From JBFWMG01 sp050251715 (lineage in GTDB: Bacteria > Desulfobacterota > Desulfovibrionia > Desulfovibrionales > Desulfovibrionaceae), in the NCBI GenBank assembly GCA_050251715.1, contig JBFWMG010000014.1:1-64000 (forward strand): a stretch of DNA of 64,000 nt, in the 5' to 3' direction. Positions 11,148 to 19,115 of the stretch are shown here, piece after piece. The notes below the pieces were generated by a model. It was not told where the DNA came from. It saw only the letters and a program-made list of their open reading frames with translations, and made no database searches. Made by a program: the position numbers and the translations under genes. Within the stretch, counting starts at the first letter, position 1, and every line of letters starts with the position of its first letter.

Positions 11148-11657
11148 ATGACTCTTGATTGGAAGGCGGTGCGCCATTTCGCACCGGAAGAGTGGGGGCA
11201 CGATCCGTCGCGCGTGGCCCCGGAACTTGTGCTGCGGCTCGACGCGGTGCGCGAGGCCGCAGGCGTGCCGCTGCACGTGCACGTGGCCTTTGACCGTGGC
11301 GGCCACAGCCCGGCCTCGCGCCATTACGCCACAGCGGAACGTCCGCTGGCCGATGCCGTGGATTTCCACTTCGACGGCCAGGCCGACCTGTCTCCGCTGG
11401 AGGAATTCGCCCTGCTGGCGGGCTTTGGCTTTGGCGGCATGGGCTATTACCCGGACTGGCTGCCCAGGCCGGGCTGGCATGTGGATCTGCGTCCGGCCAG
11501 CCCGTCCCTGGTCTGGGTCCGCGCGGGCGGGGCGTACCGCTATGGCCCCAGGGCGCTGGCCCAGGCCTTGGCCCAGGGAACCGCCCTGGCTTCGGCCCAG
11601 GCGGCTGCCCAGGTTTGGGTTGGGCAACCGGGCGCGGCGGACGGGAGGCGGGCATGA
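11148..11657 (+). CDS. Prophage M15-type peptidase endolysin
   Basis: A 169-residue peptidoglycan peptidase of the M15 (D-Ala-D-Ala carboxypeptidase-like) type used by phages as endolysin. Zinc-site motifs are present: SRHYATAERPLADAVDFHF (His and Asp ligands) and WHVDLR near residue 110 (catalytic Asp/His ligand). No signal peptide is visible, so export would depend on the adjacent holin. AAAGGAG precedes the ATG. The stop overlaps the holin start (ATGA), giving a lysis cassette. The last 30 residues are Ala/Gln-rich. Confidence 0.85.
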   Translation: MTLDWKAVRHFAPEEWGHDPSRVAPELVLRLDAVREAAGVPLHVHVAFDRGGHSPASRHYATAERPLADAVDFHFDGQADLSPLEEFALLAGFGFGGMGYYPDWLPRPGWHVDLRPASPSLVWVRAGGAYRYGPRALAQALAQGTALASAQAAAQVWVGQPGAADGRRA

Positions 11658-12055
11658 TCGGCGAAATCCTTTCCCTGGGATCGACCATCCTGGACAAGCT
11701 CTTCCCGGACGCCGGGGAGCGCGACCGGCAGAAGCTGCGCCTTGTGGAACTGGAGCGGGCGGGCGAACTGAAGGAGCTGGAAACCCGGTACGCGGCCATC
11801 GTGGCCGAGGCCCAATCCTCGGACCCGTGGACCAGCCGGGCGCGGCCCGGATTCCTCTATGTCATGTACCTGCTGTTTCTCGCGTCCATTCCGTTCGGGG
11901 TGGTGGCCGTGTTCTGTCCGGACAAGGCCGCTACGTTCCAACAGTACGTGTCCGCCTGGTTCAACGGCCTGCCGCCGGAGTTGTACACCCTCTTTGGCGC
12001 GGGCTACCTGGGCTATTCGGGCATGCGCTCGTGGGACAAGCGGAGGAAGCCATGA
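11654..12055 (+). CDS. Phage holin, GTA-type 3TM family
   Basis: A 133-residue protein whose N-terminal half is a charged helix (ERDRQKLRLVELERAGELKE), followed by DPWTSRARPGFLYVMY and two or three hydrophobic segments (about 70-90 and 105-120). This is the layout of the GTA_holin_3TM family, which permeabilises the inner membrane to release or activate endolysin. It overlaps the endolysin stop by 4 bp and the next start by 4 bp, so the three genes are translationally coupled. Confidence 0.8.
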   Translation: MIGEILSLGSTILDKLFPDAGERDRQKLRLVELERAGELKELETRYAAIVAEAQSSDPWTSRARPGFLYVMYLLFLASIPFGVVAVFCPDKAATFQQYVSAWFNGLPPELYTLFGAGYLGYSGMRSWDKRRKP

Positions 12056-12312
12056 GCCTGGACGCCATTGCCCAATACGCCTCGCCGTTCATCGGCTCCG
12101 GCCTGGTGGTGTGGTTCATGAAGGACCGTTTCGCCAAGTCGGACGTGAAGATGGACCGCATCCACCAGCGGCTCGACCGCATAGAGGCCGAACAGCAGAA
12201 ATCGGCCCTGTCCGTGGCCGTGAACTGCGCCACCCGCGAAGACACCAAGGAGTTGTGGCGGCGCGTGGACGAGCACCAAAGCCGCATCACGCGGCTCGAG
12301 GAACGGTGCTGA
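12052..12312 (+). CDS. Small membrane-anchored coiled-coil protein of the lysis cassette
   Basis: An 86-residue protein with one N-terminal hydrophobic segment (about 8-24) and a charged C-terminal helix rich in heptad-like residues (DRIHQRLDRIEAEQQ and RRVDEHQSRITRLEE). The position directly after endolysin and holin suggests a lysis accessory protein, such as a haemolysin XhlA-like or spanin-like component. Family assignment rests on layout and location, not on a diagnostic motif. Confidence 0.7.
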   Translation: MSLDAIAQYASPFIGSGLVVWFMKDRFAKSDVKMDRIHQRLDRIEAEQQKSALSVAVNCATREDTKELWRRVDEHQSRITRLEERC

Positions 12313-12425
12313 CGCGCCGGACACCATCCCATCACCCATCATGCCGGGCCGTGCGCCCTTGCCCCGCGCCGCGCCTGCCGTGGCGGCGCGACCGGCATCG
12401 TGCGCCCGGCCCAGGAAGGAGACCC

Positions 12426-12743
12426 ATGACCGCATCCCCTGCAACGCCCGCCACCCCGGCCCCAAAGGCCAGGGGCGGGTCCGGAAGAAAACGGGCCAAG
12501 GCACTCCCCGATCTGGCCGAATTGGCCAGAGGGCAGGTGCCGGAGGTTGTTGACCGCCTGATGGAGCTTATGCGCTCGGACAATGAAAAGGTGGCCATCG
12601 CGGCGGCCCAGGAACTGCTCAACCGCGCCTATGGCAAGGCACCCGCCGTGGCCCCGTCCGATACGGGCGGCGCCGAGCCGGTGGTCATTGAAACCTGCAT
12701 TCCCAAGGATCCGGGCGACGCGCCCGGCGACAATCATCCCTAG
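12426..12743 (+). CDS. Probable terminase small subunit or packaging partner
   Basis: A 105-residue protein placed 73 bp before the large terminase gene. It has a basic Ala/Pro-rich N-terminus (RGGSGRKRAK), then a helical core ELARGQVPEVVDRLMELMRSD followed by KVAIAAAQELLNRAYGKAP. This helical core is common in phage proteins immediately upstream of TerL, and it would be expected to bind DNA. AAGGAG precedes the ATG at 12426. No DNA-binding motif can be proved by eye. Confidence 0.62.
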   Translation: MTASPATPATPAPKARGGSGRKRAKALPDLAELARGQVPEVVDRLMELMRSDNEKVAIAAAQELLNRAYGKAPAVAPSDTGGAEPVVIETCIPKDPGDAPGDNHP

Positions 12744-12816
12744 TCCACGCAACAGGACGCGGACGCGCACCTGGCCGCGCGTCCGCGTCCCCTGCGCGGC
12801 ATGGCAAGGAGACGGC

Positions 12817-14121
12817 ATGCGCATCACCCACAAGTACCAACCCAACGCGCACCAGGCGCGCATCCACGCCAACCTCAAACGGTTTTCCGTGCTCGTGGCG
12901 CACCGGCGCTTTGGCAAGACCGTGCTGTGCGTCAATGCGCTCATCGCGGCGGCGCTGCGCTGCAAGCGTTCCCGGCCCCGGCTCGCCTACATGGCCCCGC
13001 TGTACAAGCAGGCCCGCGTGGTGGCCTGGGACTATTTCCGCCACTACTGCCGCGACGTGCCCGGCGTGCAGTTCAACAAGACCGAGCTCTCCGTGGATTT
13101 TCCCGGCCCGGAGGGGCCGGGGTCCGGGCCGCGCATCGCCTTGCTGGGCGCGGACGACCCGGACCGGCTGCGGGGCATCTATCTGGACGGCGTGGTGCTG
13201 GACGAGATGGCCCAGATGCCGTCGACCCTGTGGGGCGAGGTGGTGCGTCCCGCCCTGGCCGACCGCAAGGGGTGGGCCGTCTTCATCGGCACGCCCCAGG
13301 GCAAGAACGCCTTTTATGAATTGTGGCGGCGCGCGGTGGACGATCCCGCCTGGTACGCCGCCATGTTCCGCGCCTCGGAGACCGGGCTCATCGACCCCGG
13401 CGAGCTGGACGCGGCCCGCCGCGAGATGACCGAGGAGCAGTATGAGCAGGAGTTCGAGTGCTCGTTCCACGCCTCCATCAGGGGCGCGTATTATGGCCGC
13501 GCCATCGCCCGGGCCGAAAAGGATGGCCGGGTGGCCGAGGTGCCGCACGAGCCGATGCTGCCCGTGCACACCGCCTGGGACTTGGGCATGTCCGACGCCA
13601 CGGCCATCTGGTTCGTGCAGCAGGCGGATTCGGGCCAGGTGCGGATCATCGACTACTATGAAAACTCGGGCGAGCCGCTGGCGCACTACATCCGGGTGCT
13701 CAAGGAAAAGGACTATGCCTATGGCCGCCACATCGCGCCCCACGACATCCGGGTGCGAGAGCTCGGCACGGGCGTGTCGCGCCTGGAGGTCGCGCAAAAG
13801 CTCGGCGTGCGGTTCGACGTGGCGCCGCCCCTGCCCGTTGCCGACGGCGTGAACGCGGTGCGCTCGCTGCTGCCCAAGTGCTGGTTCGACGCCCGGCGCT
13901 GCAAGGAAGGCATCGAGGCGCTGCGCCACTACCGCCGCGAGTTCAACGACCGGGCCGGGGATTTCAAGGACCGGCCCCTGCACGACTGGACGAGCCACGC
14001 GGCGGATGCCCTGCGCTATTACGCCGTGGGTTTTCGGCCCGAAAAGACCGGGCCGCGCCAGCAGCGCACGGTCACCGACTACAACCCGTTCCGCAGGCCG
14101 CAGAACGGCTCCCGGCCATGA
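12817..14121 (+). CDS. Phage terminase large subunit
   Basis: A 434-residue packaging motor. The ATPase half has a Walker A-like HRRFGKT (residues 29-35) and Walker B GVVLDEMAQM followed by the coupling segment FIGTPQGKN. The C-terminal RNase H-like nuclease half starts AWDLGMSDATAIWFV with its first catalytic Asp, and ends with DWTSHAADALRYYAVGF, which carries another conserved Asp. Length and motif order are normal and the gene appears intact. AAGGAGAC precedes the ATG at 12817. It sits in the classical order small terminase, large terminase, structural genes. Confidence 0.93.
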   Translation: MRITHKYQPNAHQARIHANLKRFSVLVAHRRFGKTVLCVNALIAAALRCKRSRPRLAYMAPLYKQARVVAWDYFRHYCRDVPGVQFNKTELSVDFPGPEGPGSGPRIALLGADDPDRLRGIYLDGVVLDEMAQMPSTLWGEVVRPALADRKGWAVFIGTPQGKNAFYELWRRAVDDPAWYAAMFRASETGLIDPGELDAARREMTEEQYEQEFECSFHASIRGAYYGRAIARAEKDGRVAEVPHEPMLPVHTAWDLGMSDATAIWFVQQADSGQVRIIDYYENSGEPLAHYIRVLKEKDYAYGRHIAPHDIRVRELGTGVSRLEVAQKLGVRFDVAPPLPVADGVNAVRSLLPKCWFDARRCKEGIEALRHYRREFNDRAGDFKDRPLHDWTSHAADALRYYAVGFRPEKTGPRQQRTVTDYNPFRRPQNGSRP

Positions 14122-14208
14122 CCGCCCATGACCGCCCATAGGCGGGGCCGCGCCGCGCGGCGCAACCACCAACCCATCCGTGACGGATGGCGCACCAGGA
14201 GGTGCAGC

Positions 14209-14556
14209 ATGACACCTACAATAGCAACAACCGCTTTGATGCACGTGGCCTCGACTCTGTTGGGCCAGTCCGGCATTTTTGGCAGTACCAGCAGCAAAGT
14301 GGATACCTCGGCCCTGGACGCGGCGCAGGCCAGCGCCGATGCGGCCGCAGCCGCGCGCCAGGAGGCGCTGGCCGCCGAAGAGGCGGAGGCGGCGGAGGAG
14401 GCCAAGGAAGCCAAGGAGCGCGAGGCGCGGCGGCTGGCCAAGCTGGAGGGTGCGAAGAGTACGGTGACCACCAGCGGCCAGGGTGTGCTGGGCGACGCGG
14501 ACCTGGCCAAGGCGGGCCTGTCCGCCACCACGCTCAAGAAGACGCTGGGGCAGTAG
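14209..14556 (+). CDS. Small phage virion-associated protein, unknown role
   Basis: A 115-residue protein with a hydrophobic N-terminus (TPTIATTALMHVASTLLGQSG), a long Ala/Glu-rich helix (about 40-85) and a C-terminal segment TTSGQGVLGDADLAKAGLSA. Short helical proteins ending in a GxGLxGxA-type tail are common next to terminase and portal genes of podoviruses, but I do not recognise a named family. AGGAGG precedes the ATG at 14209. A strong hairpin follows the stop. Confidence 0.65.
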   Translation: MTPTIATTALMHVASTLLGQSGIFGSTSSKVDTSALDAAQASADAAAAARQEALAAEEAEAAEEAKEAKEREARRLAKLEGAKSTVTTSGQGVLGDADLAKAGLSATTLKKTLGQ

Positions 14557-14572
14557 CGGCGCAGAGCCAAGA

Positions 14573-14628
14573 CGGCAAGGCCCGTCCGGCCAGGGTGCAT
14601 CCGGGCCGGACGGGTCTTGCCGGTATGT
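14573..14628 (+). terminator. Hairpin after terminase module
   Basis: A 19-bp stem, 14573-14591 pairing with 14603-14621 with one G-U pair, followed by GTATGTTT. Probably ends the lysis/packaging transcript. Confidence 0.75.
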
Positions 14629-14649
14629 TTGACGGGGGAAGGGCGGGCT

Positions 14650-14756
14650 CTAGCGCATTGTAACATTGAAGCAATGTTACAAGTTGAAATAATGAAGCAT
14701 TATTTCAACAAAATGCATAAGAGCATCTAAATTGTTTCAATGTGAAAATGCGCTAA
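14650..14756. repeat. Family 1 intergenic repeat, copy B (inverted)
   Basis: Inverted relative to copies A and C, and the most symmetric copy: CTAGCGCATT at one end and AATGCGCTAA at the other. Inside are TAACATTG/CAATGTTA and GTTGAAATAATG/CATTATTTCAAC hairpins and a GCATAAGAGCATCT segment. The CTA at 14753-14755 is the TAG stop of the minus-strand lipoprotein gene. Confidence 0.82.
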
Positions 14757-15181
14757 TTCCGCTTGCGCTCCAGCCCCACGATGCGCCAGCCGTTGCGGGT
14801 GCGGAAACAGTCGGCGCGCACGCGCCAGCAGGTGCCGCCGCCTTCGGTCGTGGTTTCGTAAAAGGAAACCGCCGTGGCGTCGCCCGAATGCTCGAACTCC
14901 CGCACGTCGAGCAGCGTGAAATGGATGCCGTATGCGGCGTAGCGGCGCGCGTTCATCTTGATGTCCGCGTCGAAATCCGCCAGCGCATCGCCCGCGAAGA
15001 TCCCGCGCGCCGAGGCGTAGCGGTATTCGTTGAGCAGCGTGTGCCGCCGTTGCAGCAGGGCGTACACCGCGTCCTCGTCCGGCGTGGCGGGCGCGGCGCC
15101 CCGGAGCGTGTAGGTGGCCGCACCGCAACCGATGGCCAGCAGGGCGGCGCAGCACAGGGCAATGAGCAGGAAACGGCGCAT
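14753..15181 (-). CDS. Small lipoprotein with NTF2-like fold, prophage cargo
   Basis: A 142-residue lipoprotein. Its signal peptide ends at a lipobox LLAIGC (Cys about residue 19). The mature part (DEDAVYALLQRRHTLLNEY and later FYETTTEGGGTCWRVRADCFRTRNGWRIVGLE) resembles NTF2/SnoaL-type domains, which bind small ligands or serve as accessory lipoproteins; that assignment is tentative. AAGGAT precedes the ATG. It is the only minus-strand gene inside the prophage, sits between the packaging and portal modules, and its stop codon comes from repeat copy B. This placement fits a lysogenic-conversion (moron) gene. Confidence 0.72.
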   Translation of the reverse strand: MRRFLLIALCCAALLAIGCGAATYTLRGAAPATPDEDAVYALLQRRHTLLNEYRYASARGIFAGDALADFDADIKMNARRYAAYGIHFTLLDVREFEHSGDATAVSFYETTTEGGGTCWRVRADCFRTRNGWRIVGLERKRN

Positions 15182-15279
15182 GGGGTGATCCTTTTTGCGG
15201 TATTGAGCGTTGCCTGTGCATAGCCCGCCCGTCGGCGTCCCGCAAGAGGGTCCGGCGGCACGGGCGGGCTCCCGGCCCG

Positions 15280-15330
15280 AAAAATGCGCCAGCCCACTTA
15301 CATGGCCCGGCGGCGTGTGCTATAGCTTGC
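15280..15330 (+). promoter_or_regulatory. Prophage promoter-like element, copy 2
   Basis: Same 51-bp layout as 10822-10872, with CAGCCCACTTACATGG at 15290-15305. Here TTACAT is followed after 17 bp by TATAGC (15321-15326), a reasonable sigma-70 promoter. It lies about 355 bp before the portal gene. Confidence 0.65.
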
Positions 15331-15451
15331 CCATCGCCTCCGTCCGCCTTTTACGGCGGGCGCGCGAGGAGCCCGTTCCCCCGTTCCCCTGTTCCCACTC
15401 CCGGCTGCCGGATGCGCGCATGCGGCGTGCCGCCCCTCACAGGCGCGGTCC

Positions 15452-15499
15452 GCAGCCACGGGAACCGTCCGCGACGCAGCCACGGGAACCGTCCGCGAC
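15452..15499. repeat. Perfect 24-bp tandem duplication in the portal leader
   Basis: Two identical, directly adjacent 24-bp units, each starting GCAGCCACGGGAACCG. Noncoding; probably a simple slippage duplication. Confidence 0.9.
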
Positions 15500-15683
15500 G
15501 CCGCCCCGGCCACGTGCCGCAAGGCCGCTTCCACCGTCGCCCCTTTTCCCCGCCGCCCCGCGCGGCATATCATCCAACCGGACCGTCCGGCGGTCTTTGC
15601 GCGCGCGGGGTGCGCCGCGCGCCAGTCCCGTCCGTCACGGCCCCATCCCTCATCCACCATCCCTTCTTCACACGGAGGCTCAC

Positions 15684-17564
15684 ATGAGCGAACAACGTCT
15701 GGAGGCGATACACACGCGCCTCAAGGGCATGGAGACCGCCCGGCATCCCTGGGTCTCCACCTGGCAGGAATTGTGCGATTACCTCTACCCGCGCAAGGGC
15801 AGCTTTTTCGAGCGGCGGCCCGGCGGCGCGGGCGACGACCTCATCTTCGATTCCACGCCCGGCCACGCCCTGGAGATGCTGGCCGCGTCGCTGCACGCGC
15901 TGCTCACCAACCCCTCGTCCGCCTGGTTCGACATCCGGGTGCGCCAACGCCGGTTGCGCGACAAGCCCAAGGTCAAGGAATTCCTCCAGGAATGCCGCCG
16001 CCGCATGATCGCGGCCTTCAACACCGACGCCACGGGCTTTCAGACCAACGTGCACGAACTCTACCTCGACCTGCCCCTGTTCGGCACGGCCTGCATGTTT
16101 GTGGAGGCGGACGCGGCCAGCGGGGTGCGCTTTTCCACCCGGCCCCTGAGCGAGGTCCACGTGGCCGAGAGCGCGCGCGGCGTGGTGGACACCGTATACC
16201 GCAAATACACGGTCACCGTGCGCCAGGCGCAGCAGATATGGGGCGGCAAATGCTCGCCCGCCACCCTGCGCAAGCTTGAAACCAGCCCCGAGGACACCGT
16301 GACCATCGTGCATGCGGTGTTCCCGCGCGCGGACCGCGATCCCATGGGCATGGGCGCGCGGAACATGCCCTGGGCCAGCGTGTATCTGGAGTACGACGCC
16401 CGCCATCCGCTCGAGGAATCCGGGTTCATGGAGATGCCCTACATGTGCCCGCGCTGGGCCAAGGCCGCGGGCGACGTGTATGGCCGGGGGCCGGGGCTCA
16501 CCGCCCTGTCCGACGTGCGCGTGCTCAACCGCATGGCCATGACCGCGCTCATGGCCGCCGAGAAAATGGCCGACACGCCGATCATGGTGCCGGACGACGG
16601 CTTTCTGGGCGCGGTGAACACCGGGCCCGGCGGCATCAGCTATTACCGCGCCGGATCGTCGGACCGCATCGAACCCCTGCCCGTGCACGTGGATCTGCGC
16701 GCCACGGAAAGCATGATGGAGCAGAAGCGCAACGCCATCCGCACCATCTTTTTGGCCGACCAGCTGCAAATGGTGGGCGCGCCCCAGATGACCGCCACCG
16801 AGGTGCTGCAACGCCAAGAGGAGAAGATGCGCGCCCTGGGCCCGGTGCTTGGGCGGTTGCAGGCCGAATTCCTGTCGCCGCTCATCGACCGCGTATTCAA
16901 CATCATGCTGCGCGCGGGCGCGCTGCCCGACGTGCCGCCCGAACTGGACGGCGAACACTGGGAGGTGGAGTTCGTGTCTCCCGTGGCGCGCGCCCAGCGC
17001 AACCACGAGGCCCAGGCCTTCACCCGCACCATGGAACTGGCCCAGCCGCTCATGGCCGTGAACCCCGGCGTCATGGACGTGTTCGACCTGGACCAGGTGG
17101 TGCGGGGCGCGGCGGAGCTGTTCGCGGTGCCCGCGGAATTCATCAAGGACGACAAGGTGGTGCGCGCCGAGCGCGGGGCGCGGGCGCACGCGGCCCAGGT
17201 GGAGGGCATGGTCGCCGAATTCATGCAGGTGGTGGGGCTGGCCAAATCCCTGTCCGGCATCCCGCTGGGCGGCGGCTCGGCCCTGGACATGGTGCTGCAA
17301 AGCGGCCTGGTGGAAACGGTGCTGGCCGGGCTGGCGCCGGCCCTGAACCCCGCTATGGGCTCGGCCATGGGCGGCGCGGCGGAAAACGCGGCAGAGAGTG
17401 AGGCGGAACATGCGGATGCCGCGCCGGACGCGGCGGCCCGCCCGCGCAAGGAAGCCGTCCCGCCGCACACGCAAGGCAACGGCGCGCCGCGCCTGGGCGC
17501 ATCCCACGCGGCCACCGGACCTGATGCCGCCGCCCCCGGCGGTTCCGACGGCCCGCTGGCCTAG
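15684..17564 (+). CDS. Podovirus portal (head-tail connector) protein
   Basis: A 626-residue portal of the Bbp21-like head-tail connector family, the dodecamer at the capsid vertex through which DNA passes. Family hallmarks are a start rich in charged helices (HTRLKGMETARHPWVSTWQE), then LCDYLYPRKGSF, FDSTPGHALEMLAASLHALLTNPSS and WFDIRV, and a mid-protein MTATEVLQRQEEKMRALGP block. The C-terminal about 90 residues are low-complexity (Ala/Glu/Pro). GGAGG precedes the ATG at 15684. Neighbours on the 3' side (Bbp19-like protein, scaffold) match the BPP-1 order. No frameshift is visible. Confidence 0.9.
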   Translation: MSEQRLEAIHTRLKGMETARHPWVSTWQELCDYLYPRKGSFFERRPGGAGDDLIFDSTPGHALEMLAASLHALLTNPSSAWFDIRVRQRRLRDKPKVKEFLQECRRRMIAAFNTDATGFQTNVHELYLDLPLFGTACMFVEADAASGVRFSTRPLSEVHVAESARGVVDTVYRKYTVTVRQAQQIWGGKCSPATLRKLETSPEDTVTIVHAVFPRADRDPMGMGARNMPWASVYLEYDARHPLEESGFMEMPYMCPRWAKAAGDVYGRGPGLTALSDVRVLNRMAMTALMAAEKMADTPIMVPDDGFLGAVNTGPGGISYYRAGSSDRIEPLPVHVDLRATESMMEQKRNAIRTIFLADQLQMVGAPQMTATEVLQRQEEKMRALGPVLGRLQAEFLSPLIDRVFNIMLRAGALPDVPPELDGEHWEVEFVSPVARAQRNHEAQAFTRTMELAQPLMAVNPGVMDVFDLDQVVRGAAELFAVPAEFIKDDKVVRAERGARAHAAQVEGMVAEFMQVVGLAKSLSGIPLGGGSALDMVLQSGLVETVLAGLAPALNPAMGSAMGGAAENAAESEAEHADAAPDAAARPRKEAVPPHTQGNGAPRLGASHAATGPDAAAPGGSDGPLA

Positions 17565-17621
17565 GCCGCGTCCCGCATCGCCCGTTCCCCTTTCCGGACC
17601 TATCCATTGAAGGAACACCCC

Positions 17622-17879
17622 ATGAACGCACATCCCAAGGAAAGCCGCATGCCCGATCCCCAAGACCTGCGGGGCGTCTATGCGCGCCTCTTCGCCTGCC
17701 CGGACGGCGAGCTGGTGCTCGCCGACCTGCGGCGGCGCGGTTTCATCACCGCCTCGCCCTACGTGCCCGATTCCGACCGGACCCTGTTCAACCTGGGTCG
17801 CCAATCCCTGGCGCAGCATGTGGAGCACATGCTGCGCGAAACCCCGGCCCGCGCCGACAAGGAGAATCCCCATGCGTGA
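17622..17879 (+). CDS. Bbp19-family phage protein
   Basis: An 85-residue protein found between portal and scaffold genes in BPP-1-like podoviruses. The recognisable core is DLRGVYARLFACPDGELVLADL, followed by a Gly-Phe turn and SDRTLFNLGRQSLAQHVEHML. Its role is not established; a small structural or assembly protein is likely. AAGGAA precedes the ATG at 17622. The stop overlaps the scaffold start by 8 bp, implying translational coupling. Confidence 0.75.
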   Translation: MNAHPKESRMPDPQDLRGVYARLFACPDGELVLADLRRRGFITASPYVPDSDRTLFNLGRQSLAQHVEHMLRETPARADKENPHA

Positions 17880-18876
17880 CCTGACCCGCTACGACGCAAC
17901 CCCCATCCCGCCGTCTTCCGTTGCTCCCGCCGTTGCCCCGGCCATGCCCGAGCCCGCTGCCGCCAGCCAACCATATCCCGCCGCGCCCGGCGCGGCCGCG
18001 TATCCCGCCCCCGCGCCGCTTGCCCCGGCTCCGGGCGCGCCTGGGGCTGCGGACAATGCGCCGGAGCATTGGAGCCGTTCGCTGCCCGACGACTGGACCG
18101 TCACCGTGCGCGGCGAGAACGGCGGCCTGTCGGAAATCGCCCTGCGCGACCATCCGGTGCTGGCCAAGTACGGCAGCAAGGACGAGGCGGTAAAGGCGCT
18201 GGTGCATGCGCAACGCCTCATGGCCCGCGCCTCGGGCAACAAGCCCCTGCCCGACGACGCCTCGGACGAGGAGCGCGCCGCCTGGTGCGAGGCCATGGGC
18301 CTGCCCGCCACGCCCGGCGGCTATGCCCTGCCCGCGTTGGAGGGCATGCCCGAGGACTTCGCCATCAACGAGGCCGTTGCCACGGCCTTCAAGGAAACCG
18401 CGCACTCCCTGGGGCTCAAGCCCGATCAGGTGGAGGGGTTGTACGGGTGGTTCGTGCCGTTGCAGGCCGAAATCCTGCGCGACTACCAGCGGGGCAGGCA
18501 CGAGGCCTCCATGCACGAGTTGCAGGCGCTGCGCGCCCAGCACGGCGGCCAGACCCCCGAGGTGCTGGACCGCGCCCGCGAGGTGGCGCTCACCCTGGGC
18601 GGCCAGGAGTTGCTGGACACATTGCAGCGCACGGGCGCGGGCGACATGCAGGTGGTGGTCAACGCCCTGGACGCCATGGCCCCCCTGTTGCTGGAAGGCC
18701 GCCTGCGCAGCGGCGCGGGGGCGCAGCCCGGCTTTGGCCCCGACCAGTTGCGCCACATGCTGGGCGATCCGCGCTACGCCGACCCGTTGCGCCGCGACCC
18801 CGATTTCGTGCGCATGGTGGACGAGGGGTACGCCCGGCTCTATCCCGGCACCTACCAGCCCGGTTCGCGGGGCTAG
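17872..18876 (+). CDS. Phage capsid assembly scaffolding protein
   Basis: A 334-residue scaffold-like protein. The N-terminal about 60 residues are Pro/Ala-rich; the remainder is acidic and helical (DHPVLAKYGSKDEAVKALVHAQRLM, MPEDFAINEAVATAFKETAHSLGLK), as in scaffold proteins of T7-like and BPP-1-like phages that guide procapsid assembly. The final TAG is part of the CTAG terminus of family 1 repeat copy C, so the original C-terminus may have been altered by insertion. The expected major capsid gene does not follow. Confidence 0.72.
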   Translation: MRDLTRYDATPIPPSSVAPAVAPAMPEPAAASQPYPAAPGAAAYPAPAPLAPAPGAPGAADNAPEHWSRSLPDDWTVTVRGENGGLSEIALRDHPVLAKYGSKDEAVKALVHAQRLMARASGNKPLPDDASDEERAAWCEAMGLPATPGGYALPALEGMPEDFAINEAVATAFKETAHSLGLKPDQVEGLYGWFVPLQAEILRDYQRGRHEASMHELQALRAQHGGQTPEVLDRAREVALTLGGQELLDTLQRTGAGDMQVVVNALDAMAPLLLEGRLRSGAGAQPGFGPDQLRHMLGDPRYADPLRRDPDFVRMVDEGYARLYPGTYQPGSRG

Positions 18877-18980
18877 AGCATCTCAACTTTGAAAAAAGTT
18901 TAGGTGCTCTTGTGCATTGTATTGAAATAATACTTCATTATTTCAATTCGCCACATTGTTTCAATGTGAAAATGCGCTAG
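18873..18980. repeat. Family 1 intergenic repeat, copy C
   Basis: Starts CTAGAGCATCT and ends AATGCGCTAG. It contains three successive hairpins: GAGCATCTCAACTTT with AAAGTTTAGGTGCTC, TTGAAATAAT with ATTATTTCAA, and CACATTG with CAATGTG. The leading CTAG supplies the scaffold stop codon (TAG 18874-18876). It occupies the site where the major capsid gene would be expected. Confidence 0.85.
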
Positions 18981-19000
18981 CCCCGCCCCCTTCCCCTGCC

Positions 19001-19036
19001 GCCGCCCGCCGCTCCCCCATGGGCGCGGCGGGCGGC
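19001..19036 (+). terminator. GC-rich hairpin between scaffold and tail modules
   Basis: A perfect 12-bp stem (19001-19012 with 19025-19036), 12-nt loop, no T tract. It may terminate or pause transcription, or mark the end of a lost gene. Confidence 0.5.
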
Positions 19037-19115
19037 GCGCCTATCCGTTGCATGAATTTAATGTGTGAAAACGTCATTACCGCGCCGGACCCCGTGCGGC
19101 GCAAGGAGGCCCGCC

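Larger units (their letters stand above)
15182..15683. other. Leader region upstream of portal gene
   Basis: About 500 bp without a gene. It holds promoter-like copy 2 (15280-15330), a perfect 24-bp tandem duplication (15452-15475 and 15476-15499), and a CCGGAC-C-GTCCGG hairpin at 15577-15589 followed by CGGTCTTT. Confidence 0.7.

Noticed and set aside
15280..15330. Sigma-54 promoter in the duplicated prophage element
   Set aside because: The GG and GC doublets are not spaced by 10 bp; a sigma-70-like or phage-specific site fits better.
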